From NCBI GenBank assembly GCA_000405685.1, contig ASPF01000012.1:23191-87190 (forward strand): DNA of 64,000 bases. The letters are read 5' to 3'. Below are positions 44,724 to 54,204 of the stretch, in pieces (the first letter of the stretch is position 1; each line of letters starts with the position of its first letter). The translations under genes were made by a program, and so were the position numbers. The notes under the pieces are model-generated. The model saw only the letters and a program-made list of their open reading frames with translations. It was not told where the DNA came from and made no database searches. This stretch comes from Candidatus Geocrenenecus sp. JGI 0000106-J15. GTDB lineage: Archaea; Thermoproteota; Nitrososphaeria_A; Caldarchaeales; Wolframiiraptoraceae.

Positions 44724-46572
44724 ACAATTAACATTCTTCATAACAATAATAATTCTGGCAGCCCTCCTAGCATATACTATCAACACAGGATACACAACAA
44801 CTGAATATATAATCAACTCAAACTACATAGTACCACTAACACTAAACGGTGTTGAAGCACAACCACCAGTCAAAGCATTAGCTGGAGATACAGTATGCGT
44901 AAAAGAACTTACAGTATATCTGCAGCAAAATAAGCGGCTAGTATTTAGAGGATGGGATGATGGATTAACAGACCAATGTAGAGTAGCTGGAGGAAACCAT
45001 ACAGCAATATACGAGATGGAGGTCCTACTACAAGTCTACACCGAACCCAAGGCATTAAGAAAGAGTGAATGGGTGAAAGCAGGCTCCCTAATAAAACTAG
45101 AATACCCTGAGATCTACTATCAAGATGGATCAGAGAGATATGTTTTCGAGTCGTGGAGTAGTGGAGAAAACCCATTCCACCCAACCAACATAATCTATGT
45201 CTCTGAGCCAACCCGTCTAGAAGCAAGATACATCAAGGAATATCTTATAACAGCTGTAGGAGAAGCAGAGATAAATGGTACAGGATGGTATAGAGAAGGA
45301 GAAGTAGCAGTACTAGCTACACCGCCAGTAATCTATCTATCAAATGATGAGAGATTAATCTTTACAGGATGGGAATCTATAGGACCAGTACCTGTAATCA
45401 TCAACAGCCCCCAGAGTCCTATCACCATAATAAACGTTAAAGGTCCATATATCTTAGAAGCAAAATATGAGAAACAATATAGAGTTGAGGTAACAAGCCC
45501 TAAAGGTGTATTATTTAAAGGATGGGTGAGAGACGGCGAGACGATTAGGATACAAGCAGACCCAACGATACAGCTACAAGAAGATGTAAGGCTGAGATTC
45601 ATAAGATGGAGTTTAAGCGACCTTCCATCAGTACCAGACTTAACCCTCCAAGTACATCAACCATACAATCTAACAGCACTATACATTAAGCAATACTATC
45701 TAGCAGTAGAATCCCAGTATGGTGTAGCAGGTGCAGGATGGTATGACGAAGGAGCAATAGCAACTGTTAGAGCAAACCCCCAGCCTCCATCCAACATCTT
45801 GATAAACAGGAAACTAGTAGGATACTCAGGAGACTGCCAAGAAGATTGTCAGACAACCAATGGGGCAATAACATTAAAGATGGATTCACCTAAGAAGATA
45901 AGAACGATCTATGCTACTGAGCCAAACCTACTAACAATAGGGATAATAACAGGGATAGGTGGAGCACTAGTAGCAGTATACGCTCTAACAGGTAGGAGAA
46001 AGCCTGAAGAAGTTGAGGTGAAAATCGAGGAAGCATTAAAGGCAAAAACAATGAAAGAACCTGCTACTGCTGCCGCCCCCTCAAAAGCATTATTCAAATG
46101 CATGGAGTGTGGAGCAACTATTAGAGGTCAAGATAAAGCATTAAAACATTCAAGAAAACATAGATATGATAATATAGTTAAAGAATATGTAGCATTAGAA
46201 GAGATTGCTGAACCGATAAGTGAGAGGACAGCGATACTATGGATGAAAGGACTTAGACTTAGAATTACTCCACCAGAGCAGCCGACTGTTAAAGACCTTG
46301 TAAAGCCAGGGGACATCGTAAGATACACAGAGATACCTGGAAGACTTAGAGTAGAGGTAGTTGAGAAGCATGAAAGATACGGTCTACCAGTCTTTACAGT
46401 AATAGCTGTCCCAGAAGAAGCTGGAAAGAATGGATATAGAAGATACATAAACGACCTAGTAGCACAAGATGGAAAAATATACTGTATAGATGAGGAATGC
46501 AGCTGTAGACTCTCCATAGAAGAACGTGCACCAAGACTCAAGCAAGAGGAAAGCATCCCGAAACCCTCATAG
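44713..46572 (+). CDS. Large surface protein with repeats, TM helix and cytosolic zinc finger
   Basis: A 619-residue protein with TTG start, overlapping the peptidase gene by 11 bases. A signal or anchor helix (FFITIIILAALLAYTINTG) is followed by about 370 residues of degenerate repeats with the core F-x-GW and GWY-x-x-G (LVFRGWDDG, YVFESWSSG, GTGWYREGEV, LFKGWVRDGE, GAGWYDEGA). A transmembrane helix then follows (IGIITGIGGALVAVYAL). The cytosolic part has CMECGATIRGQDKALKHSRKH, a C2H2-type zinc finger, a basic linker and a beta-rich domain (PGDIVRYTEIPGRLRVEVVE). Two Cys near the end (CIDEECSC) may bind metal. It may anchor or sense the fibre made by the operon. Confidence 0.72.
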   Translation: MPPRQLTFFITIIILAALLAYTINTGYTTTEYIINSNYIVPLTLNGVEAQPPVKALAGDTVCVKELTVYLQQNKRLVFRGWDDGLTDQCRVAGGNHTAIYEMEVLLQVYTEPKALRKSEWVKAGSLIKLEYPEIYYQDGSERYVFESWSSGENPFHPTNIIYVSEPTRLEARYIKEYLITAVGEAEINGTGWYREGEVAVLATPPVIYLSNDERLIFTGWESIGPVPVIINSPQSPITIINVKGPYILEAKYEKQYRVEVTSPKGVLFKGWVRDGETIRIQADPTIQLQEDVRLRFIRWSLSDLPSVPDLTLQVHQPYNLTALYIKQYYLAVESQYGVAGAGWYDEGAIATVRANPQPPSNILINRKLVGYSGDCQEDCQTTNGAITLKMDSPKKIRTIYATEPNLLTIGIITGIGGALVAVYALTGRRKPEEVEVKIEEALKAKTMKEPATAAAPSKALFKCMECGATIRGQDKALKHSRKHRYDNIVKEYVALEEIAEPISERTAILWMKGLRLRITPPEQPTVKDLVKPGDIVRYTEIPGRLRVEVVEKHERYGLPVFTVIAVPEEAGKNGYRRYINDLVAQDGKIYCIDEECSCRLSIEERAPRLKQEESIPKPS

Positions 46573-46650
46573 AAACCAAGAAAATAAAATCACTTAGAGA
46601 AGCTCTACAATACATAAGTTGAAGTAGAAACATGAATAAAGAGAAGATAA

Positions 46651-47214
46651 ATGAGCAGACTATCAGGAAACCCTATAGAGAGCTTGAAAGAGATCTATGA
46701 ATTACTCTCTAGACTAAAAGAAGTTAAGAGGACCGGATGGCTGGAGAGAGGAATTAGAGAACCTGAGTCTGTTGCAGATCACTCTTTCAATGTTACTGCA
46801 CTCTCAATAATACTAGCAGAGATTAAAGGTCTAGATGTTGCTGAAGTAGCTAGAATGGCCATACTCCATGATCTACCAGAAGCAGTGATAGGAGACTTAA
46901 CACCATCTCAGAAGAAAGAGAGAATAGAAGAAATAAGAGAAATAGAAGAAGAAATCGTAAAATCGATAACAGAATCCATACCTAGAGAAGTGGGAGAGAA
47001 ATATCATGAAGCATGGAGAAAACTCGTCGAAGATGGCTCTCAAGAAGCTAAGCTCGTAAAACTAATCGATAAACTAGAGATGGGGCTACAAGCCGTCAAG
47101 TACATTAAAAAAACTGGAAACAAGAAACTACTAGAAATATACTCTTCTGCAGTAGAATCTGTAAAAGAAGACCCTGAACTACTAGACCTTCTAGAGAAAG
47201 CGTTAAATGAATGA
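46651..47214 (+). CDS. HD-domain phosphohydrolase (5'-deoxynucleotidase-like)
   Basis: A 187-residue HD protein. ADHSFNVTALSIILAE gives the first His, HDLPEAVIGDLTP the H-D pair, and KLVKLIDKLEMGLQA the last Asp. The pattern matches the YfbR/HDDC2 group, which removes phosphate from deoxynucleoside monophosphates. It follows the surface operon by 78 bases and precedes PriL by 42, so it may be co-transcribed with priL. A nucleotide-pool function would suit that neighbour. Confidence 0.85.
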   Translation: MSRLSGNPIESLKEIYELLSRLKEVKRTGWLERGIREPESVADHSFNVTALSIILAEIKGLDVAEVARMAILHDLPEAVIGDLTPSQKKERIEEIREIEEEIVKSITESIPREVGEKYHEAWRKLVEDGSQEAKLVKLIDKLEMGLQAVKYIKKTGNKKLLEIYSSAVESVKEDPELLDLLEKALNE

Positions 47215-47256
47215 AGATATATACCTCCCCATCTCCATTTATAGTAGATAGTAAAA

Positions 47257-48351
47257 ATGTTCTTAGCTGATAAGATATCAACAAAAGCAAAATATCCATT
47301 TCTTCCAGAAGCTAAACAAGCCTTCATAGCGTCAGGGTTTGAGCTAGAATCTTTTAAAGATCCATCTACAAGACCTATAGTTGAGAGAGCATCCTCAAGA
47401 ATCATTAATGCATTACTGCATGGAGAGAACGTCAACCCATATGAAGTTGTAGAAGATGATTTAACTGAGCTAGCATCCTTCCCACTTGCAATAATCCTAG
47501 CAGCAAAAACAAGCGATAAATATCTTCAGAGAAGATTCGCATTAGCAGAAGCATCTATAGCATACAAGAGGCTGAACATGGAAGGAGACCCTGAATTCAT
47601 CTTAAGAATCGCTAGAGAAGTCTTCAAGATAGATGTAGAGTATGATGATACATACCCACCATACAGCTACACAGTAAGCTTGATAGACTACTTAAAATCT
47701 GCATCTAAATTCAATGACCCAGCCTGGAAGCTGGTAAACAGAATAGTAGTTAGAGGTAGAGTATACATAGAATCCCGTGAGCTTATCCGTCTTCTAAGAG
47801 ATAAGATAGAAAGATATATTCTAGAGAATATTGAGAAAGCGGAGAAAGAAATTGGAAAACTACCAGAGAATCTTGAAGAAGCTGTAAAGAATATTAAAAA
47901 CAAGATACCTGAAAGAAAAATTGAAGATCTAACATTAAAAGAAGGATCAAGACCTGAAGCATGGCCTCCATGCATGAAGTCGATATACTCTAAGCTTAAA
48001 TCAGGTGAAAGTGTAAGCCATTTCGCAAACTTCATGATAGCAGCATTCCTAGTAAATACAGGGGTTCCCACAGAAGAGATAATCTCAATATACTCTCAGA
48101 GAAGCGACTTCAATGAAAGAATAGCTAGATACCAGGTAGAACATATCGCAGGAATGAAAGGTAGTAGGACGAGATACATTACGCCAAGTTGTAGTAAGAT
48201 AAAGACTAACGGGTTATGTATTGAAGATGGAAGACTATGCGGAAACATTAAGAACCCGATGACATACTATAAGAGGAAGATAAGGGAGCTTAAGAGAATT
48301 GATAAAGATAAAGCTGAACAGACAGGAGAACACAATCAATCTAGCGGCTAG
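47257..48351 (+). CDS. priL: DNA primase large subunit PriL
   Basis: A 364-residue protein. The N-terminal helical domain includes VEDDLTELASFPLAIILAAKT and LQRRFALAEASIAYKRL. The C-terminal iron-sulfur domain contains the four cysteines in WPPCMKSIYS, TPSCSKIKTNGLC and GRLCGNIKNP, plus SHFANFMIAAFLVNTG and YQVEHIAGMKGS. It binds and guides the catalytic subunit in primer synthesis. It overlaps the next gene by 53 bases. Confidence 0.95.
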   Translation: MFLADKISTKAKYPFLPEAKQAFIASGFELESFKDPSTRPIVERASSRIINALLHGENVNPYEVVEDDLTELASFPLAIILAAKTSDKYLQRRFALAEASIAYKRLNMEGDPEFILRIAREVFKIDVEYDDTYPPYSYTVSLIDYLKSASKFNDPAWKLVNRIVVRGRVYIESRELIRLLRDKIERYILENIEKAEKEIGKLPENLEEAVKNIKNKIPERKIEDLTLKEGSRPEAWPPCMKSIYSKLKSGESVSHFANFMIAAFLVNTGVPTEEIISIYSQRSDFNERIARYQVEHIAGMKGSRTRYITPSCSKIKTNGLCIEDGRLCGNIKNPMTYYKRKIRELKRIDKDKAEQTGEHNQSSG

Positions 48352-48661
48352 CCTAGCTGAAGAACTAGGCTCCCTAGAAGTATTCCCGATAATCAAGAAT
48401 AATGAAATAGTACTAGATGATTCATCCTCAAGTAGAATCTTAAGCATTGAAGAAGTATTACCATACATCAGAAGAAGCCTAGAGAAATCAAAGACAAAGT
48501 ATAGATACATACATGTTAAAGGAGAGACAATCTACATAGAAGATGTAGAAAGCGGAGAGAAAATATCTGAACCTCCCCTACTATTCTGCCCATTCTGTGG
48601 ATACGCAACACAATATGAAGAAATATACTGGATACATGTAAAAAGCCATGGAGTAATCTAA
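48299..48661 (+). CDS. Small protein with C-terminal C2H2 zinc finger
   Basis: A 120-residue protein starting with TTG inside the 3' end of priL. The first 80 residues are mixed strands and helices (NLAASLAEELGSLEVFPII, VLPYIRRSLEKSK). The C-terminus LFCPFCGYATQYEEIYWIHVKSHGV is a C2H2-type finger. A later start within the overlap is possible. Its overlap with priL suggests coupled translation and perhaps a role at the primer-making complex; this is inference only. Confidence 0.7.
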   Translation: MIKIKLNRQENTINLAASLAEELGSLEVFPIIKNNEIVLDDSSSSRILSIEEVLPYIRRSLEKSKTKYRYIHVKGETIYIEDVESGEKISEPPLLFCPFCGYATQYEEIYWIHVKSHGVI

Positions 48662-48665
48662 AACA

Positions 48666-49547
48666 TCATTCCTGGTCTTTAAGAAATATCTTTAATCCTA
48701 AATCTCTTTCCGAGATCCCGCTAATCCTTTTATAGTTAATTGCTGGATCAAGCTTATCCATGGCCCCTACTAGCTCATTATAAGTAGGTTCAAGCTTCTT
48801 ATAGATTACCCCTACGGGATGCTTACCTTCTCTCTGAATAGATAAAACTAGATTAACTGCATCTCTAACATCCTCTAGCGGAGCCCCCTCTTCCTCAACA
48901 TAAACTATCTTCTCTCTTAATTCTCTAACCGTTCTCATAAGATTAAAAGTGGGACAAACACTCAGTATATTGATTAATGAGAATCCACGATGATTAATCG
49001 CTTCCTTAAAGTATTCTTTTAATCTTTTTACATCACCAATAAAACCTTGAGCTACAAAAGTTACACCACTCACCAATGCTAAGAGTAGAGGATTAATAGG
49101 CTTCTCTGGCCAGCCTGATGGATAATTCTTCATTACAGAATAGATAGGAGTAGTAGGTGAAGACTGCCCCCTAGTATTTCCGAATACTCCATTATCTACA
49201 ACAATATATGTTATCTCTACATTTCTTCTAGCAGTATGAACTAGATGGTTGCATCCAATACTATATGCATCTCCATCTCCTGAGACTCCTATAACCTTCA
49301 GCCTAGGGTTTGCAAGCTTTACTCCAGTCGCTGTAGGTAAAACTCTTCCATGTATTCCTTTAACAGCATTAGTATTAATGTAGCTCCAGATGAAGGTTGC
49401 GCAACCTATACCACATACTATGACGATCTCTTCAGGTTTAAGATTAAGCTCATAGAATGCATTCTTTAATGCTTCATAAATAGAGAAGTCACCGCATCCT
49501 GGACACCATCTAGGCTTAGCCCGCTCAAAAACATCCATTAAGCTCAT
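48666..49547 (-). CDS. 2-oxoacid:ferredoxin oxidoreductase, beta subunit
   Basis: A 293-residue thiamine-diphosphate subunit. The Cys and Gly motif RWCPGCGDFSIYEALKNA, then CGIGCATFIW, and the ThDP-binding GVSGDGDAYSIGCNHLVH with NGVFGNTRGQSSPT are all present. It decarboxylates 2-oxoacids and passes electrons to ferredoxin. Its start overlaps the stop of the alpha-gamma gene by four bases, so the two make an alpha-gamma/beta enzyme. The substrate (2-oxoglutarate or pyruvate class) cannot be read from sequence. Confidence 0.93.
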   Translation of the reverse strand: MSLMDVFERAKPRWCPGCGDFSIYEALKNAFYELNLKPEEIVIVCGIGCATFIWSYINTNAVKGIHGRVLPTATGVKLANPRLKVIGVSGDGDAYSIGCNHLVHTARRNVEITYIVVDNGVFGNTRGQSSPTTPIYSVMKNYPSGWPEKPINPLLLALVSGVTFVAQGFIGDVKRLKEYFKEAINHRGFSLINILSVCPTFNLMRTVRELREKIVYVEEEGAPLEDVRDAVNLVLSIQREGKHPVGVIYKKLEPTYNELVGAMDKLDPAINYKRISGISERDLGLKIFLKDQE

Positions 49548-51286
49548 CCACCTCCATCATAGACTAGTCCACGATAGATCTCTACAGGTCTAAACGGGCA
49601 TCCATCAAACTTCCTTATACTCCTTAACTCAGCAGTCTTCGGAAGCTTTGAAGATACAAGATTCAAGAGTTGACCTGAAGCATTCTGCTCAATAACATAT
49701 ATCTTCTCAACATTCTTTAGAGTTTCTTCAAGCATCCTTGGAAGAGGCCACAACTGCTTCAAAGGTATATGCAGCATCATTCTACTAGATTTTCTAATCT
49801 TCTCTAAAGCTTCTTCTACAGCACCTCTACATGAACCAATACTGACAACAGCTTCACAAGCTTCAGCATCCCCTAAAACCTCCCATCCTACAGGGCTCTC
49901 TTCCAGCTCTCCTAATTTTCTCAACCTCTTTATAGACATGTCAACATGTATCTTACCATCCTGCGTGCCTAAACCTTTAACATCATGCTCTACACTACTG
50001 GCTACAACTAGAAAACCATCAAGAGGCGGAGAAGGAATACCATCAGCTGAACCACTATAGCTAGGAAATACTTGTAGTAGACCTCCTCCGACACTGGAGA
50101 CATTCTTACGACCTGAAGTTCTAGATGCTTCAAGCTTATCTAGAGTAAAATAATTCATTACGTAAACCTGGTCTAGCAACAATATTACTGGACACCTATA
50201 TCTATCAGCAAGCTCGAAAGCCAGCATAGTCATACTATAATATTCTTCTATAGTGGAGGGGGCTAAAACAATCCTTGGAACATCTCCATGGGATGGATGT
50301 GTCGCTAAGTCTATATCTCCCTGCTCATAAGCTGTTGGCATACCCGTACTTGGACCAACTCTCTGAACATCTACAACTACTATAGGTATCTCAGCCATGG
50401 CTGCGAACCCAATCCCCTCAACCATTAAAGACAACCCTGGACCAGATGTTGCAGTCATAGATCTAGCTCCAGCATAACTTGCACCTATAATCATGCTGAT
50501 TGCAGAAAGCTCATCTTCAACTTGGACAGCTAGACCCCCAACTTCTGGAAACCACTTCATAATCTTCTCCATTATACTAGTAGATGGTGTAATAGGATAG
50601 CCAGCGAAGAACTTGCATCCAGCAGATAATGCACCTAGAGCAACCATATCTGAGCCCTGCACAATACTCTTCGAGGCACTTAAGCTAGGTAGATCAAAGC
50701 TTTCTAAACCGCTCTCAATAAATAATTTGTATCCTGCCTCAACCCCTCTAAGATTAGATTCTAAGAGATCTTTCTTTGAAATCTTCTCTAAAACTATTGA
50801 GACAGAATTATATCCGAGTCCAAGCAATCCCGAGATAAAACCTACTACAACAATATTAGGTCTAGACTTAGCCTCCGATGATGTCTTCTTTAATGGTTGC
50901 CTAAAGACCCTGCAATTATATTGAGGGATGCTTAAACTTTCATCAATTAAGATTATGCTATCTCTTAACAGTAAATCATCAACATCTTTCACCCCAGACT
51001 CATCGAGTACAGCTAGAACGTCTATTTTATCTGGAGGAGCACTAATCTCTACATCAGAGATTCTAATCTCTGAATAAGTAGATCCACCTCTAACAATTGT
51101 TGGAAACCATCTAAAAGTATACACGTTTAACCCTTTTAAAGCACATGCTCCAACTATAACTTCAGTTGCAAACTCTATACCCTGACCTGTCAGCCCAGCA
51201 ATCCTTACTGAGACATCTTTCAAGACGACTTCATAAACAGATCGCAAACACTCTCTCAAAAATATTCCTAGAGACATCAAAGTCAT
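49544..51286 (-). CDS. 2-oxoacid:ferredoxin oxidoreductase, fused gamma-alpha subunit
   Basis: Up to 580 residues. The gamma part begins VSVRIAGLTGQGIEFATEV and runs to about residue 200. The alpha part has VALGALSAGCKFFAGYPITPSTSIME, VQVEDELSAISMIIGASYAGAR, TATSGPGLSLMVEG and GPSTGMPTAYEQGD. The last is the conserved YPITP plus glycine-loop architecture of this enzyme class. The first 20 residues are probably not translated; a TTG at 51223 would give MKDVSVRIAG. It precedes and overlaps the beta subunit gene, making a two-gene operon. Confidence 0.93.
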   Translation of the reverse strand: MTLMSLGIFLRECLRSVYEVVLKDVSVRIAGLTGQGIEFATEVIVGACALKGLNVYTFRWFPTIVRGGSTYSEIRISDVEISAPPDKIDVLAVLDESGVKDVDDLLLRDSIILIDESLSIPQYNCRVFRQPLKKTSSEAKSRPNIVVVGFISGLLGLGYNSVSIVLEKISKKDLLESNLRGVEAGYKLFIESGLESFDLPSLSASKSIVQGSDMVALGALSAGCKFFAGYPITPSTSIMEKIMKWFPEVGGLAVQVEDELSAISMIIGASYAGARSMTATSGPGLSLMVEGIGFAAMAEIPIVVVDVQRVGPSTGMPTAYEQGDIDLATHPSHGDVPRIVLAPSTIEEYYSMTMLAFELADRYRCPVILLLDQVYVMNYFTLDKLEASRTSGRKNVSSVGGGLLQVFPSYSGSADGIPSPPLDGFLVVASSVEHDVKGLGTQDGKIHVDMSIKRLRKLGELEESPVGWEVLGDAEACEAVVSIGSCRGAVEEALEKIRKSSRMMLHIPLKQLWPLPRMLEETLKNVEKIYVIEQNASGQLLNLVSSKLPKTAELRSIRKFDGCPFRPVEIYRGLVYDGGG

Positions 51287-51444
51287 AAGACATAACTAAA
51301 ATGAGATAGAATAAATTCCGTAAGAAGAAAAATATTTAATATTTTAGGAAAGAATAAGGCAATTGTTTGCATAATTCGAAAAATGTCAAGAATAACTTTA
51401 CTAGAATATACGATCTTAGAGTTGACTTACCTGTTAGATGAATT

Positions 51445-51804
51445 TTAGGTTTTAAAGAACAGCCAGCCCCTCAATGTATTGATTAAGATATATTTCCCGT
51501 TCAGTTTAGATCCGTAAATATACATTACAATCTTCTTATCAGGTTCATACTCTAAGAGCTTGTATTCACCTTTATCCCAGATCTTAACTATTCCTGCACC
51601 GTATCCTTCAACAATCTCACCTTCAAAGCCAGCATAAGATAACTCATGGTCAGCTTGAGGTATACAGAGCCTCTTCACACCCTTATCGATTGGAGGCTCT
51701 TTCCTCATCGCCCAAGACTTCAACACGCCTTCCATCTCGATCCTTAGATCGTAGTGGAGACCAGCCTTCTTTGCAAAATGTTGATGAATAACATATATCG
51801 GCAT
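51445..51804 (-). CDS. LigD-type 3'-phosphoesterase, stand-alone
   Basis: A 119-residue protein equal to the phosphoesterase (PE) domain of bacterial LigD. The motif YVIHQHFAKKAGLHYDLRIE carries both His and the D-x-R-x-E set, GVLKSWAMRKEPP follows, and EGEIVEGYGAGIV with VKIWDKGEYKLLEYE completes the fold. Such enzymes remove 3' phosphates and ribonucleotides at DNA or RNA ends. Stand-alone archaeal versions are known. No ligase or polymerase domain adjoins it; the next gene is an MBL hydrolase, seven bases away on the same strand. Confidence 0.92.
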   Translation of the reverse strand: MPIYVIHQHFAKKAGLHYDLRIEMEGVLKSWAMRKEPPIDKGVKRLCIPQADHELSYAGFEGEIVEGYGAGIVKIWDKGEYKLLEYEPDKKIVMYIYGSKLNGKYILINTLRGWLFFKT

Positions 51805-51810
51805 AAAAGC

Positions 51811-52701
51811 TCACTTTACTCTAAATAAGTATAGTCTACCATTCGCATACACACCATCTATAACTTTCTCATCTATGAGCCAAGAAATATAAGATTTTAA
51901 AGCTGAACTATACAAGAAGTACATTGGAGGAGATAATTCAAGCTTCAACTCTAATAGAATATTTGAGAAGAGTTCCTCAAAAGATATCTTGCTCTGAGCA
52001 TGTTCTTCAATAAGTTTCCTAACTTTCATTATAGAGTTGAGATTAACATTGATAACATTACCTATATTCGAGGCGGGATCGAAATGGCAAGGTACATAGT
52101 ATTTATGGTCTTCCTCCTTAAGCTTACTGAGTGTTTTTACAGCTTCTCGAACGTTGAAATGATACAACACCTTAAACTTCTCTACAAGATTCTCAGGGAA
52201 TAAAGCATCACCGATAAAAAATATATCATCAGCAACTAAGCCATACATATTAAATGAATGACCAGCCAAGGCAACATATCTTAAATCGAGTTCTCCATCC
52301 ACATCTTCACTTATTGTCTTGTAAACCTTAGAAGGCTTAGCCATGAAGAATTTCTCCCTCATACTCTCGGGAGGATAAGATCCATAGAGAAAGATAGGTT
52401 CAAGAACTGGATTCTCAATAAAGTATGACTCTATACTTGGAGAAATTATATTTGCTTCACATCTATCTAATATTATACGGTTTCCACCTATATGGTCTGC
52501 ATGAGAATGGGTATTGAAAATATACTTAATCTTTAATCCAGCATCGTTAACGATGTTGATTATCCTCCTACCTTGATCTTCATCCAGCCCTGTGTCAACC
52601 ACTATGCACCAATTATCTCTAACAATTACACCAATATTGGTCCTTCCAGGAATATAGTAAACATCCTCCACTATCTTCTTCAGTTCTCTAACAGGGCACA
52701 T
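51811..52701 (-). CDS. Metallo-beta-lactamase-fold hydrolase
   Basis: A 296-residue MBL protein. VDTGLDEDQGRRIINIV leads to FNTHSHADHIGGNRIIL, the H-x-H-x-D-H zinc motif. ALAGHSFNMYGLVADDIFFIGDALFP follows, with the third His and bridging Asp, and YYVPCHFDPASN supplies the last His. The C-terminal part is helical. It could hydrolyse a thioester, phosphodiester or lactone. It lies seven bases from the phosphoesterase gene, so both may be co-transcribed. Confidence 0.88.
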   Translation of the reverse strand: MCPVRELKKIVEDVYYIPGRTNIGVIVRDNWCIVVDTGLDEDQGRRIINIVNDAGLKIKYIFNTHSHADHIGGNRIILDRCEANIISPSIESYFIENPVLEPIFLYGSYPPESMREKFFMAKPSKVYKTISEDVDGELDLRYVALAGHSFNMYGLVADDIFFIGDALFPENLVEKFKVLYHFNVREAVKTLSKLKEEDHKYYVPCHFDPASNIGNVINVNLNSIMKVRKLIEEHAQSKISFEELFSNILLELKLELSPPMYFLYSSALKSYISWLIDEKVIDGVYANGRLYLFRVK

Positions 52702-52813
52702 CTAAACATCATTAAAGAGATAACCAAGTTAATAATAATTACTTCTAAATAATTGAAATGTAGAGAGATTAAAGATAAAAATAGGGAAGAATCGAGAAAT
52801 CTAGAGGAGAAGC

Positions 52814-54121
52814 TTGGGAGCATCTTTAAGAGAATTATTAAATAAACTACAAGATAGAGGCAAGATTATAACTATAGAAAACTCTGCATCTGTTAAGTTT
52901 GAGATACCATCTATACTAAAGAAACTCGACCCTAAACCCGTACTATTTGAGAAGATAACTGAATATCCAGACTTTAAGCTTATAGGAAATCTATGTGCAG
53001 ATAGAAGCCTCCTAGCAGAAGCTATTAATACTTCTCCACAAGAACTCAGGATAAAATTAATTCAAGCATTAGAGAACCCTAAAGAGAAGAAGATAGTTGA
53101 GAATCCTCCATGCCAAGAAGTAGTTATTGATAATCCAGACTTAACCCGTCTCCCATTTATCTGGACTGGGCTGAGAGATCGTGCACCATACATAACTGCA
53201 AGCATAATAGTTGCTTACGATAGAGAGTATGGTTATAATGCAAGCTATCATAGACTTATGCTTCTAGATAAAAAAAGAATAGCAGCTAGAATCGTTCCAA
53301 GACATCTCTATAAATATATTGAGAGAGGATGTAGAGAAATAGCTATAACTATTGGGAACCATCCAGCATTCATGCTTGCAGCCTCCATAACCTCAAGCAT
53401 AGAATTAGATGAACTCTCAGTAGCCTCATCATTATCAGATATAAGATATGCGAAAACACTAACGAACAATCTCTTAGTTCCAGCTGAATGTGAGATAGTA
53501 TTAGAAGGATACATTACAGATGAATATACAGATGAAGGACCATTCCTAGATATTCTAGGAACATACGATATAGTTAGAAAAGAAAGAATAATAGAGATAA
53601 GATGTATAACTATGAGGAAGAACCCGATATTCCAGTATATACTGCCAGCAGGCTATGAACATAAGAATCTAATGGGTCTGCCTAGAGAAGCAACAATGTT
53701 CTATGAAGTTAGTAAGGTATGTGAATGCCTAGATGTTAGACTAACACCTGGAAGCGGTGGATGGCTTAACGCAATAGTCAAGATAAGAAAGAAGAATGAT
53801 GAAGACGGTAAGAAAGCTATAGAAGCAGCATTCAGAGGACATGAAAGTCTAAAATATGTAGTAGTAGTAGATGAAGATATAGATATCGATAACCTTGAAG
53901 AAGTTGAATGGGCCATATCTACAAGAACCCAGCTAGATAGAGACCTAGTAATAAAACCAGGTCAGAAGGGATCATCACTCGACCCCTCAGCAGATCAAAT
54001 TACGAGATTAACATGTAAAGCTGGAATCGATGCAACGATCCCATTAACAATAGGAGATGAGAAATTCCGAAAAGCCATCATACCTGAAGTAGATATAAAG
54101 AGATTCCTTAAAGATGGATAA
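52814..54121 (+). CDS. UbiD-family decarboxylase (anhydromevalonate phosphate decarboxylase-like)
   Basis: A 435-residue UbiD-type enzyme with TTG start. Core motifs are RLPFIWTGLRDRAPYITASIIVA, the prenyl-FMN-binding stretch ITIGNHPAFMLAAS, EIVLEGYITDEYTDEGPFLDILGTYD, and IFQYILPAGYEHKNLMGLPRE. In archaea with the modified mevalonate pathway, a UbiD homologue decarboxylates anhydromevalonate phosphate to isopentenyl phosphate, and it needs prenylated FMN. The dehydratase for the preceding step is encoded immediately downstream, which supports that role. Confidence 0.9.
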   Translation: MGASLRELLNKLQDRGKIITIENSASVKFEIPSILKKLDPKPVLFEKITEYPDFKLIGNLCADRSLLAEAINTSPQELRIKLIQALENPKEKKIVENPPCQEVVIDNPDLTRLPFIWTGLRDRAPYITASIIVAYDREYGYNASYHRLMLLDKKRIAARIVPRHLYKYIERGCREIAITIGNHPAFMLAASITSSIELDELSVASSLSDIRYAKTLTNNLLVPAECEIVLEGYITDEYTDEGPFLDILGTYDIVRKERIIEIRCITMRKNPIFQYILPAGYEHKNLMGLPREATMFYEVSKVCECLDVRLTPGSGGWLNAIVKIRKKNDEDGKKAIEAAFRGHESLKYVVVVDEDIDIDNLEEVEWAISTRTQLDRDLVIKPGQKGSSLDPSADQITRLTCKAGIDATIPLTIGDEKFRKAIIPEVDIKRFLKDG

Positions 54122-54204
54122 GCAACTACAATATTCATGGTTTTGACTCAAGCTTAATATAATTCAATAAAATTCTAAACTATGATAGGCTCTCCAAGAA
54201 ATAT

